From: Chitinophaga silvatica
GTDB lineage: Bacteria > Bacteroidota > Bacteroidia > Chitinophagales > Chitinophagaceae
Reading direction: 5' to 3'
Assembly (NCBI RefSeq): GCF_003419895.1
Contig: NZ_QPMM01000007.1
Span: 372,001-436,000 of the forward strand
Length of the DNA stretch: 64,000 bases
Shown here: positions 36,142 through 43,560 of the stretch, one piece after another
Position numbering within the stretch: the stretch's first letter is position 1
Layout of the letters: each line of letters opens with the position of its first letter
The notes under the pieces: model-generated
Database searches by the model: none
The model's input: only the letters and a program-made list of their open reading frames with translations
What the model was told of the DNA's origin: nothing
Program-made: the position numbers and the translations under genes

Positions 36142-36621
36142 TCATACGGGTTCTCCATAATCTTTTACATCATTGTAATAGGCTTTGATCCGGTCTAAAG
36201 ACGCTTTTAATGCGGCTTTTTCTTCCACAAGAATCAGACGGATATTAGCTGGAATTTCTTTATGTTCGAGCGCGGATTTATAGGCACGCTGGGCAGCTTC
36301 TTCACCGGTTACACAACTCGAAAGTATTGATTTTACATCGGTGCCTGAAAATGCAGATTTTATATCCATCCAGGTACGATACAATTTTCCTGCAGCTGTA
36401 GTACCGGTTTCCATAGTACCGCCTGCTGCCTGAACTTCTACCCCTAATGTATTTCTGTATTCTCTGCTATCATTGATCATTGTCATAAAAAGTTCCTTGA
36501 TCACCGGGTCGGCATTTTTGATTTCTTTAATAGCTTTTTCGTAGCCGGCAATTCGATCGTTGTTAATAGCTATGAGGTCGTTCAATACTTCATTGGTAAT
36601 AGTGGTTGTTGGTGTTTCCAT
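36142..36621 (-). CDS. PA2169-family four-helix-bundle protein (DUF2383)
   Basis: A 159-residue protein: EVLNDLIAINNDRIAGYEKAIKEI, FMTMINDSREYRNTL, GTTAAGKLYRTWMDIKSAFSG and SCVTGEEAAQRAYKSAL match the PA2169/DUF2383 family, a ferritin-like four-helix bundle of unknown function that is often stress-induced. The ATG at 36621 (METPTTT) fits the family start better than one at 36639. Confidence 0.87.
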   Translation of the reverse strand: METPTTTITNEVLNDLIAINNDRIAGYEKAIKEIKNADPVIKELFMTMINDSREYRNTLGVEVQAAGGTMETGTTAAGKLYRTWMDIKSAFSGTDVKSILSSCVTGEEAAQRAYKSALEHKEIPANIRLILVEEKAALKASLDRIKAYYNDVKDYGEPV

Positions 36622-36730
36622 ATGAAAGGTTTTAATCATTATAGCCGGGCCATAAATGATGCCAATGCCAACCTATGGAATAGTAGAGGCTTGTAACTGT
36701 TACAGTCTGCTAGTCGTTTTGTGGAATAGT

Positions 36731-37537
36731 TTAAACACTCTGAGGTTGCTGGGCTGCTTCCTTTAGCCGTTCTGCGAAAATTTGATAAATTGCAGTTTCC
36801 TGGTACCTGGAAGCCACCACTATTTCTGTTCCGGCTGCATGTTCGTTAAACAGGGATTGCACCAGTTCAGGATTATTATTATCTCTGGAAAGATGGGATA
36901 ACAAAAGATGGCTCATAAATGGAGGACGATGCATTGTAAATACTTCTAAAGCCTGCCGGTTGGATAAGTGACCTTTTCCTCCTCTGATTCTGTTTTTAAG
37001 AAAATAAGGATAGCGTCCTTTCTCCAGCATCTCTTCGTCATAATTTGCTTCAAGAAATGCCGCATGGCATAATTTGAAATGTCGGATCAACTCTTCACAC
37101 GGAATGCCTATATCTGTAAATACACCAATAGTAACCTGGTTACCACTTACGATGAAGCTATGAGGTTCGGCGGCATCATGATTTTTGGGGAATGCCGTTA
37201 CCGTTAATGGTCCTATTTCAACAGGCTCAAATGCCGAAAATGAAACTACCTGGCGGGTATCAAGATTTAAACCTCCATGTTCGAGTGTACTGTTGGTAAT
37301 ATAGACAGGCAATCTGTATTTTTTGGCCAATACAGTTACTCCTTTGATATGATCGGTATGTTCGTGGGAAATAAATATCGCTTTTACCCGTAGCATCGAT
37401 AAGCCCAATCTGGCCATTCGTTTCTCCGTTTCTCTGCAGGAAATACCCGCATCTATCAATACTGCCGAATCTTCATTGCCAATGTAATAGCAATTCCCGT
37501 TACTTCCCGAATTCAATGATGTGATAAAAAGCGACAT
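36731..37537 (-). CDS. MBL-fold metallo-hydrolase (YycJ/WalJ-like)
   Basis: A 268-residue metallo-beta-lactamase-fold protein: SLNSGSNGNCYYIGN start, metal motif FISHEHTDHIKGV, then GVFTDIGIP, EANYDEEML and HLLLSHLSRDNNNPELV. This is the YycJ/WalJ group, cytoplasmic enzymes proposed to be DNA exonucleases or regulators. ATG 37537 is chosen because the family begins with MSLFITSLNSGS. It is divergent from XseA. Confidence 0.92.
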   Translation of the reverse strand: MSLFITSLNSGSNGNCYYIGNEDSAVLIDAGISCRETEKRMARLGLSMLRVKAIFISHEHTDHIKGVTVLAKKYRLPVYITNSTLEHGGLNLDTRQVVSFSAFEPVEIGPLTVTAFPKNHDAAEPHSFIVSGNQVTIGVFTDIGIPCEELIRHFKLCHAAFLEANYDEEMLEKGRYPYFLKNRIRGGKGHLSNRQALEVFTMHRPPFMSHLLLSHLSRDNNNPELVQSLFNEHAAGTEIVVASRYQETAIYQIFAERLKEAAQQPQSV

Positions 37538-37664
37538 GCGGGCAAAGTTAATGTTTCTGTTAAGTATCTCCCAAAGTCGCAAAGTTTTTTTGAATGAAAA
37601 AGAATCCTGAAAAAATTCTTTGCACCTTTGCCAGAGAGAATCTACGTATCTTTACCACCTTGAT

Positions 37665-39089
37665 ATGCACACGTTTTCGTCCATAAAACTTTCGGAACTC
37701 ACCGGAAAGATTCAGCAGGTATTGCAGGCAGCTTTTACCTCCCAAACATATTGGGTGGTAGCCGATATTACCAACTATTCCTTCTACCGGCAGAAAGGGT
37801 ATCACTATTTCGATTTGGTGGAGAAAGACGAAAACGGAAATGGTATTGTTGCTAAAGTTTCCGCTGTAGCCTGGGGTACGGGCACCGAACGTATCAAGGA
37901 ATTTGAAATTGTAACGGGTCAACAGTTTAAGAATGATATTCATGTGTTGATTAAAGTTTCCGTGAGCTTTCACCAGGTACATGGATTGCAGATTTCATTG
38001 CTGGATATTGATACCAGTTTTACAATTGGGTTGCTCGAACAACAGAAACAAGCCACTCTTCTTAAACTGGTAACCCAGCATCCCGATTTTATCCGGCAGG
38101 ATGGCAACAGATATATAACCAGAAATAATCAATTGAAGCTGGGAGAAGTAATTCAACGCATCGCCATTATTTCTTCAGGTAATTCGGCCGGCTACCAGGA
38201 TTTCAGGCATACCCTTGAACACAACCACTTTGGATATACCTTCCTGGTAGATCCCTATTTTACCGTGGTGCAGGGAGAAGCGATGGCAGAATTGATCCAG
38301 CAACGCCTGGTAGACATCTATCAAAGCGGAATTGCCTATGATGCTGTAGTCATCATCCGGGGTGGGGGAGCCCAAACCGATTTCCTACTTTTCGATACGT
38401 TTCTTGTGGGCAGAGCTGTAGCCAAATTCCCTATTCCGATTATTACGGGAATTGGGCATCAGAAAAATGAAACTATAGCCGATCTGATGGCGCATAGTCC
38501 TACTAAAACCCCAACCAAGGCGGCTGAAATGATCATCGCCCATAATAGAAACTTTGAAGAAAAACTGGTTCAGCTAAGGCAACAGATTATTATCAGGGCG
38601 CAGCAACTGTTTTCAAGGAATTTTCAGGAATTAGCGCAGTTACAGGGCACTATTATCAATACCACAAAAGATTTGCTGGCCGAACATAAGGAAAGCATTC
38701 AGGAACATCAGCATACTATAGTGCATACCAGCCGGTTAATGCTGTTGCATAAACAACAGGAAGTGTTATCGGTTTCCGGTGCTATGCTGGCCAAACCTCA
38801 ATTGTTGGTAGCAAGGCGATTGAATGAAATTGAGAACATCATCACTAAATTTCGTTCCTCAACCAGGCTATTTATGCAGCAGAAGCAATCACAGATAACA
38901 CATTTTGAATCATTATGTCAGTTAATGAATCCTGAACATCTTCTGAAGCGTGGGTTTGCACTGATTTATCAGGATGGAAGAGTTATAGGGAATGCATCAA
39001 CCTTAAATGAAAAAAGTAAAATAGAAATACAGATGATAGATGCCAGGTTAACTGCCACTATCAATGAAAAAAATAATAATCATGAATGA
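37665..39089 (+). CDS. xseA: Exodeoxyribonuclease VII large subunit
   Basis: A 474-residue protein with an N-terminal OB-fold domain (KLSELTGKIQQVLQAAFTSQTYWVVADITNYSFYRQKGYHYFDLVE), the nuclease core with VVIIRGGGAQTDFLLFDTFLVGRAVAKFPIPIITGIGHQKNETIADLMAH, and a long coiled-coil region. With XseB it degrades single-stranded DNA in both directions. A TTG at 37620 opens the frame earlier, but ATG 37665 gives the family length. The stop overlaps the XseB start. Confidence 0.95.
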   Translation: MHTFSSIKLSELTGKIQQVLQAAFTSQTYWVVADITNYSFYRQKGYHYFDLVEKDENGNGIVAKVSAVAWGTGTERIKEFEIVTGQQFKNDIHVLIKVSVSFHQVHGLQISLLDIDTSFTIGLLEQQKQATLLKLVTQHPDFIRQDGNRYITRNNQLKLGEVIQRIAIISSGNSAGYQDFRHTLEHNHFGYTFLVDPYFTVVQGEAMAELIQQRLVDIYQSGIAYDAVVIIRGGGAQTDFLLFDTFLVGRAVAKFPIPIITGIGHQKNETIADLMAHSPTKTPTKAAEMIIAHNRNFEEKLVQLRQQIIIRAQQLFSRNFQELAQLQGTIINTTKDLLAEHKESIQEHQHTIVHTSRLMLLHKQQEVLSVSGAMLAKPQLLVARRLNEIENIITKFRSSTRLFMQQKQSQITHFESLCQLMNPEHLLKRGFALIYQDGRVIGNASTLNEKSKIEIQMIDARLTATINEKNNNHE

Positions 39090-39285
39090 AGAATTAACTT
39101 ATGAATCGGCTTATACGGAGCTACAATTAATTGCATCTGAGATCGAGAATGAAGAGGTGTCGGTGGACTTGCTCTCCGAAAAGGTAAAAAGAGCAGCAAT
39201 ATTGATAGCTTTTTGTCAGCAAAAGCTGCGGGCTACAGAGTCGGAGGTCAATAATATTATCAAACAGATGGAAGGTGGAAAATAG
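39082..39285 (+). CDS. xseB: Exodeoxyribonuclease VII small subunit
   Basis: A 67-residue protein, ELTYESAYTELQLIASEIENEEVSVDLLSEKVKRAAILIAFCQQKL, the full XseB pattern. Many copies bind each XseA to form the active nuclease. ATG 39082 overlaps the xseA stop by 8 bp, implying coupled translation; an ATG at 39064 would add six residues. Confidence 0.93.
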   Translation: MNEELTYESAYTELQLIASEIENEEVSVDLLSEKVKRAAILIAFCQQKLRATESEVNNIIKQMEGGK

Positions 39286-39286
39286 A

Positions 39287-39318
39287 ATCGGGTTACCACC
39301 CGGAAGTGGCAACCCGAT
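39287..39318. terminator. Bidirectional terminator
   Basis: ATCGGGTT (39287-39294) pairs with AACCCGAT (39311-39318); CCAC and GTGG extend it across an A-C mismatch, with a CCGGAA loop. It separates xseB from the convergent RING/TerD-like gene. Confidence 0.65.
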
Positions 39319-39339
39319 AGGTTAACAAATTTGATTTGC

Positions 39340-41538
39340 TTAATCAATCAGTAGAGTACTTACTGCCGCACTGTTTCTTCCCCAACTCAATGTATAAACT
39401 TCATCTGCTTCTGCTTCAGGCACTATTTTAAGTTGTTGCGCCCTGGCTTTCATTTCCAGCAGTTCGCCTATCGTCAATTTGTATTTTAGTTTGTTGATCA
39501 ACGATTTTACTCTCGAATGTTCGAGTGTAAAGATGGTTTGTCCATCAAATGGTATTTCTGCCCATATGATTTCGCATGATTCAACATCCAGTACGCCGAA
39601 TACCAATCCTTTTTGCAGGGGTTGAGTAATCTGAATCATATGCTGAACACATGATGGGTCGTATGCCACCCCACGGTCGGTTAGTTGAATCGGGTAATGA
39701 TCATTCATCCAACCAACTTTTACAGTCGGAACCAGATCTCCGTTTGTAAATGCATTGCAGGCAAATACAACATATTGAGCATGTTTTTGCAGTTCACTTA
39801 CCTTTATTCTGATATATTCAGCTGCACCTGCCTCATTTGGAATTCTTTGAATATCACCACTGTGCTTACAGCCGGTAGTTTGAAGATTTCCATAATAGCA
39901 TGCAGAGGTCAGATGATCTCCGAGTATCAGGCAGCTAAGGTCCATATCCATATGCTGGGCAGGTAATCCTTCTCCCCAATGCATGAAGAGTGTGATTTCA
40001 TTGCCTTGTAATTTGAATCTTGAACCAGCTTCCACCGGATTTATATTCTGTTTATTGGCACTTCTGTCGCCGATTGGCAGTGGCATCGTATAGAGTTCTG
40101 GTGCTATATAAATGCTGTTGCCGGTTGCCGGAATTTCAGAAAATCTTCTTGTCATTTCATTGGCACATATACGATTTACCATTTTAGGCATTTCTTTGAT
40201 GTGATCTTCGTCATGCAGTGCCAGCAATGGATGAGCAGGAATTTCCTTGGTAATGCTTCCCAGTGGTTTTACACTGCGGATTACTGATTTATCGAAATAA
40301 TAGGGTGCATACATTTGCAGCGACAATAGTATTCGTGCTGGTACTTTATGTGCTATTTCGGCAAAAGCTTCGCATACCAGGTCTTCACGGAACCAAAGCA
40401 GATTCGCAAACAGGCTTCTGGCAAATAATCCGGGGCGTTCCTGAAGTTTGGCTAATGTAGCGGAAGTATTATAAGCTCTTCTGAAGGTATCTACCTCGCC
40501 TTGCCAAACAGTATAATCTTCGCGGTAGAAGACATCCAGCAACGTTGCCAGTTTCTCAAAACCTTTGCGCTTTGCATATTCTGGTAAACGTAATGCCCGG
40601 ATAAATCTAACCCACATTTCCCGCTGCGGATGCATGTTTTCACACATCGCCTGAATATTCATCGGCAAGTTGTTGATCCATTCTGCCACGCGTCTGCAAT
40701 CCTGCCGATTATATTTAAGCTTCAGCTGATCGTGGTAGATCGATTTAAGTGTAGGCGCCATCACGGAAAGCCGACGAATAACAGTTTTTACACTGGCTAC
40801 CTGTAAATTTCCGGTACGTTTATACCACAGATATCTCAGGATATCTTTAGGGGTAGTAAACAGTTCGTTGGCCCTGTCTTCCTGCTGAAGCTGAATCAGA
40901 ATATCTACCACTTTTACAATGGTTTCCTTCATACCTATTGTAACCTCGGGTAATGGAAAAACTTGCAGTAAACTGGTAAGGTCATCTATTCGTCCTGCGT
41001 CCAGTGGTGTTTTGGATGCCAGGAGTTGTGACAGGTAGGATTGGGCCTCTTTTTCTGTCCATAGATCCAACACTCTCAATTTGCTACCTTGCCCATAATT
41101 CAGCTTATCAGAAAATTCGAATGGAGTACCACAGTAAGGGCAACCATTATACCTGTTCAATGGAAAGGTATCTGGTGCAATGTAATGCCCACATGGCATT
41201 TCGGTACCGGCTTTACCATATAGTTGATTGAAATAGTTAATAAGGTAATGCCATCTGTGAATGGTTATGGGTTCTTCCCAATTTTTGATTAATGGGGCCC
41301 AGTTGACATTAGTGGCCATTACTTTGGAGAAAACCTTTTTAATTTCTTCTAACCAGGTGGTATCGCATTTACCTAATACGTCCAATAATGCCGGGGTTAC
41401 GCCAAAGCCAAGTTGGGATAAGTCAACAATGAAATTACAAACATCAAGGGATGCAATAGCTTTGGGGTTATTATTCAAAGCAACAGACGGAATTAGAATG
41501 GCGCGTTGGCGTAGCCCTGTGGCAATTATTTGTTTCAT
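39340..41538 (-). CDS. RING-like zinc site + TerD-like domain protein (MXAN_6230/SCO0854-type)
   Basis: A 732-residue cytoplasmic protein without signal peptide or membrane helix. A treble-clef/RING-like metal site is visible at C116-x-H118 and C133-x-x-C136 (PCGHYI, GCPYCGTPF). A long helical region (about 200-440) follows. Residues about 505-615 resemble a TerD domain: DMDLSCLIL, YYGNLQ, HSGDIQRIPNEAGAAEYIRIKVSEL, ACNAFTNG and VGWM. I associate this layout with the MXAN_6230/SCO0854 family from studies of prokaryotic RING proteins; no function is known. TerD domains occur in chemical-stress and phage-resistance loci. The gene lies just downstream of two tRNA-like RNAs and opposite a WYL regulator. 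Confidence 0.7.
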   Translation of the reverse strand: MKQIIATGLRQRAILIPSVALNNNPKAIASLDVCNFIVDLSQLGFGVTPALLDVLGKCDTTWLEEIKKVFSKVMATNVNWAPLIKNWEEPITIHRWHYLINYFNQLYGKAGTEMPCGHYIAPDTFPLNRYNGCPYCGTPFEFSDKLNYGQGSKLRVLDLWTEKEAQSYLSQLLASKTPLDAGRIDDLTSLLQVFPLPEVTIGMKETIVKVVDILIQLQQEDRANELFTTPKDILRYLWYKRTGNLQVASVKTVIRRLSVMAPTLKSIYHDQLKLKYNRQDCRRVAEWINNLPMNIQAMCENMHPQREMWVRFIRALRLPEYAKRKGFEKLATLLDVFYREDYTVWQGEVDTFRRAYNTSATLAKLQERPGLFARSLFANLLWFREDLVCEAFAEIAHKVPARILLSLQMYAPYYFDKSVIRSVKPLGSITKEIPAHPLLALHDEDHIKEMPKMVNRICANEMTRRFSEIPATGNSIYIAPELYTMPLPIGDRSANKQNINPVEAGSRFKLQGNEITLFMHWGEGLPAQHMDMDLSCLILGDHLTSACYYGNLQTTGCKHSGDIQRIPNEAGAAEYIRIKVSELQKHAQYVVFACNAFTNGDLVPTVKVGWMNDHYPIQLTDRGVAYDPSCVQHMIQITQPLQKGLVFGVLDVESCEIIWAEIPFDGQTIFTLEHSRVKSLINKLKYKLTIGELLEMKARAQQLKIVPEAEADEVYTLSWGRNSAAVSTLLID

Positions 41539-41564
41539 AACAATTAGTATTTTACCAGATAATC

Positions 41565-41604
41565 CTGATGCTATTTATCTTGGTTTTTTAGAAGTAAGCA
41601 ACAG
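41565..41604 (-). ncRNA. Spacer hairpin A
   Basis: On the minus strand CTGTTGCT pairs with AGCATCAG, 7 of 8 positions (one T-T mismatch). It lies 27 bp before the RING/TerD-like ATG, so it may also affect translation of that gene. Confidence 0.45.
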
Positions 41605-41620
41605 TTGACCTTAGTATTAG

Positions 41621-41664
41621 TAAGCAGGCTGGAATTGAACCAACTAAAACCCATCGTCTGCTTT
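41621..41664 (-). ncRNA. tRNA-like minihelix A
   Basis: Minus strand: AAAGCAG, 13-nt linker, T-stem GTTGG, canonical T-loop TTCAATT, CCAGC, then CTGCTTA. Six acceptor-like pairs form (AAGCAG with CTGCTT). The T-stem contains a G-U pair where copy B has A-U. The 5' acceptor strand, T-arm and 3' acceptor strand stand exactly as in a tRNA, but the D-arm and anticodon arm are replaced by 13 nt. No CCA is encoded. Confidence 0.7.
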
Positions 41665-41682
41665 AAGATTTACCAGATAATT

Positions 41683-41719
41683 CTGTTGCTATACAAGACA
41701 GGTAAGAAGTAAGCAACAG
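41683..41719 (-). ncRNA. Spacer hairpin B
   Basis: Minus strand CTGTTGCT pairs perfectly with AGCAACAG, 8 bp, loop 21 nt. Same position relative to its minihelix as hairpin A. Confidence 0.5.
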
Positions 41720-41734
41720 TTGACCTTAGTATTG

Positions 41735-41780
41735 TAAAGCAGGTTGGAATCGAACCAACTAAAACTCCTCTTCTGCTTTA
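41735..41780 (-). ncRNA. tRNA-like minihelix B
   Basis: Minus strand: TAAAGCAG pairs with CTGCTTTA (8 bp, perfect), enclosing a 13-nt linker and the T-arm GTTGG-TTCGATT-CCAAC (5 bp, canonical 7-nt T-loop). The T-stem abuts the acceptor-like stem with no gap, as in tRNA coaxial stacking. The period to copy A is 115 bp. Confidence 0.72.
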
Positions 41781-41798
41781 AAACTTATCCTGATAATC

Positions 41799-41833
41799 CT
41801 TTTACTATTTTCCCTAAATGAAGTAAGTAAAAG
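41799..41833 (-). ncRNA. Spacer hairpin C
   Basis: Minus strand CTTTTACT pairs perfectly with AGTAAAAG (8 bp). Four stem positions differ from hairpin B on both sides at once, keeping pairing, a clear covariation. It is the first unit on the minus strand and has no tRNA-like partner before it. Confidence 0.5.
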
Positions 41834-41895
41834 TTGACCTGGATTTTGTTTGCCAGCGTTTTGATCCGTTGACAATGCAAATATGCAAATGCATG

Positions 41896-41914
41896 TACGC
41901 AATGCACTTGCGTA
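41896..41914. promoter_or_regulatory. WYL operator candidate, distal
   Basis: TACGCAA, TGCAC, TTGCGTA: perfect 7-bp arms, 5-nt spacer. It has the same arms and spacing as the site at 41992-42018; the two centres (41905 and 42005) are exactly 100 bp apart. It lies upstream of the minus-strand RNA repeat and could control it. Confidence 0.6.
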
Positions 41915-41980
41915 GTAATAATGTTTTTTAAAATATTTTTAGATTGATTGATATTGAAGTAGTTGTGTTGAAAATTTTTC

Positions 41981-42009
41981 TTGACATTTTCCATCTACGC
42001 AAGTATATT
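41981..42009 (+). promoter_or_regulatory. WYL gene promoter of housekeeping sigma-70 (E. coli-like) form
   Basis: TTGACA at 41981-41986, 17-nt spacer, TATATT at 42004-42009. This is near the E. coli consensus and unlike the TAnnTTTG boxes elsewhere in the window. The operator palindrome at 41992-42018 overlaps the spacer and -10 box, so bound protein would block it. Confidence 0.55.
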
Positions 42010-42018
42010 GCGTAGATG
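41992..42018. promoter_or_regulatory. WYL operator candidate, proximal
   Basis: CATCTACGCAA, GTATA, TTGCGTAGATG: perfect 11-bp arms with a 5-nt spacer, 28 bp before the WYL start codon and on top of its promoter. Autoregulation is the simplest reading. Confidence 0.65.
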
Positions 42019-42045
42019 TTTTTTTATTTTGAATAAAATCAACCT

Positions 42046-43059
42046 ATGTCAATAAATAAATTGGCCTTAATCAGATATAAAACAATAGATCAGTGTTTGC
42101 GTAACCGTTATAGAAAATGGACCCTGGAAGATCTCATCGAAAAAGTAGGGGAGGTATTATATGACTACGAAGGCATCAGTACCGGCGTTAGCAAACGCAC
42201 CATCCAGGCCGATATTCAGATTATGCGAAGCGACCGCCTTGGATACAATGCCCCCATCATCGTAAAGGATAAGAAATACTACGCCTACGACGATCCCAAC
42301 TACAGCATCACCAATAGCCCCATTAGCGAAGCGGATCTCGATAAATTTAAAGAAATAGTTGGAGTACTGAAAGAACTCAACGGATTCCAATACTTCGGCG
42401 ATATGAGCGAAACAATTACCCGACTCGAAAGCAATCTGAATACCGAAAAAGGAACTCAAAATTGCATTCAATTCGAAAATAATCATCAACTCAAAGGCCT
42501 TTCATTTATTAATACCCTTTATCAATCTATCCTCAATAAAAAAACATTACTCATTACCTATCAATCATTCACTGCAGTTCAACAAACAGAATTTCTTTGT
42601 TATCCCTACCTGCTAAAAGAATATAGAAACAGGTGGTTTCTTATAGTAAAATGCAAGGGCGTAAACATGCTTATGACAATGGCGCTCGACAGAATCATCA
42701 GCATTCAGGAAAAACCCAAAGAGAAGTATATTGCCTACAATGGAATTCCATTTGAAGAATATTATAGCGATCTTATCGGAGTCTCCAAATCAGAAAAAGA
42801 TCTGGCAAAGAAAATTGTATTACAAATTGATAAATCAAACGCTCCCTATGTAATTACCAAACCATTACATGCTTCACAAAAAGTACTAAAAAAAGAAACT
42901 GATGGTAGTATTATACTCAGTATCCACGTGGTGGTGAATTTTGAATTGGAAAGAGAAATTTTAGGATTTGGGGAACATATTAAAGTACTGTCACCTTCTT
43001 ATTTAGCCACCCGCATCAGCAAAAGACTGCTACGGGCAGCAATAATCTATAAAAAGTAA
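42046..43059 (+). CDS. WYL-domain transcriptional regulator
   Basis: A 337-residue regulator. The N-terminal part (about 1-75) looks like a winged helix (RYKTIDQCLRNRYRKWTLEDLIEKV, GVSKRTIQADIQIMR). The central-to-C-terminal part has the WYL sensor: ILNKKTLLITYQSF, then R196-W197-F198-L199, here WFL in place of WYL, and a WCX-like tail. WYL regulators bind ligands, often nucleic acids or nucleotides, and are frequent beside defence and DNA-damage genes. It is divergent from the tRNA-like RNAs and the RING/TerD-like gene. Confidence 0.9.
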   Translation: MSINKLALIRYKTIDQCLRNRYRKWTLEDLIEKVGEVLYDYEGISTGVSKRTIQADIQIMRSDRLGYNAPIIVKDKKYYAYDDPNYSITNSPISEADLDKFKEIVGVLKELNGFQYFGDMSETITRLESNLNTEKGTQNCIQFENNHQLKGLSFINTLYQSILNKKTLLITYQSFTAVQQTEFLCYPYLLKEYRNRWFLIVKCKGVNMLMTMALDRIISIQEKPKEKYIAYNGIPFEEYYSDLIGVSKSEKDLAKKIVLQIDKSNAPYVITKPLHASQKVLKKETDGSIILSIHVVVNFELEREILGFGEHIKVLSPSYLATRISKRLLRAAIIYKK

Positions 43060-43560
43060 CTTGAGTGGAATTATTGAGTACAATTTTCGTGATTGTTCTT
43101 GTTGGATAAGGCGAATATTGACTTCAGTTTAAAGGATTAGCTTCACTTTGCCATTGGTAGGGCAGGGGCAAGCCCAATGCTATTAAGTTAAGGAAAGAGG
43201 TTTCATGGTTTATAGATATCTGATAGTTGGATTTATTTTCTGTGGCTATCGGCAGGGCGGGGGCAAGCCCCGCCCCTACAGGGTTTCATCAATATTATGT
43301 TTTCATCTGGTAGGCAAATATCATGTTGAAGTCAATCATTTAATTTCAATTCTATTAAGAAATAAATCTACAATATAAAAATCAACATTTGATGAAACCC
43401 TGTAGGGGCGGGGCTTGCCCCCGCCCTGCCTACGGTAAATGATGTTTGTCCACCATTATAGAACCTATGAGGAATAGAAATTAATTCAAAATAAATTTCC
43501 TTAACTTAATAGACCAAACCACAACATAATCTCTTCGCAACTTTCCGAGGAAAATGAAAG
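43060..43560. other. Gene-free region carrying a nested inverted-repeat element
   Basis: No coding sequence is supported in these 501 bp. Most of it is the element at 43158-43512. The rest is AT-rich. Confidence 0.6.
43158..43512. mobile_element. Nested inverted-repeat element (MITE-like, GC-rich arms)
   Basis: Outer arms CTATTAAGTTAAGGAAA (43181-43197) and its exact complement (43496-43512), 17 bp. Inner arms of 42 bp (43251-43292 and 43389-43430) are perfect inverted repeats with a GC-rich core, GGGCGGGGGCAAGCCCCGCC, that can itself fold. A third partial core copy (GGGCAGGGGCAAGCCC) lies at 43161-43176. No transposase is present. It could be a non-autonomous mobile element or a REP-type cluster. 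Confidence 0.55.

Larger units (their letters stand above)
41550..41850 (-). repeat. Tandem structured repeat, about 115 bp period
   Basis: Read on the minus strand the order is hairpin C, minihelix B, hairpin B, minihelix A, hairpin A, then the RING/TerD start codon. Blocks such as AATACTAAGGTCAACTGTTG, TTACTTC and ATTATCWGGWTAA recur, while loops and linkers differ. The sequence changes keep the base pairing, which argues for RNA function rather than a recent DNA duplication. Confidence 0.7.
41539..42045. other. Structured RNA-like and operator-rich divergent region
   Basis: This 507-bp region has no supported protein gene. The left 300 bp hold a repeat with a 115-120 bp period (tRNA-like minihelices and hairpins, minus strand). 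The right 200 bp hold two WYL-type palindromes and the WYL promoter. Each is described separately. Confidence 0.7.

Noticed and set aside
41261-41608. 115-codon plus-strand open frame reaching into the tRNA-like region
   Set aside because: Mostly antisense to the N-terminus of the RING/TerD-like gene; no motifs, no promoter, and it covers structured RNA sequence.
41621-41780. Integrase attachment-site remnants of a tRNA gene
   Set aside because: T-arm fragments can mark phage integration, but both copies also have the complementary 5' acceptor strand at the right distance, and no integrase or intact tRNA gene is present.
41735-41780. Canonical tRNA gene
   Set aside because: Only 13 nt separate the acceptor strand from the T-stem, too short for D and anticodon arms.
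43251-43430. CRISPR-like repeats
   Set aside because: Two inverted, not direct, copies and no spacers of regular size; no cas genes.
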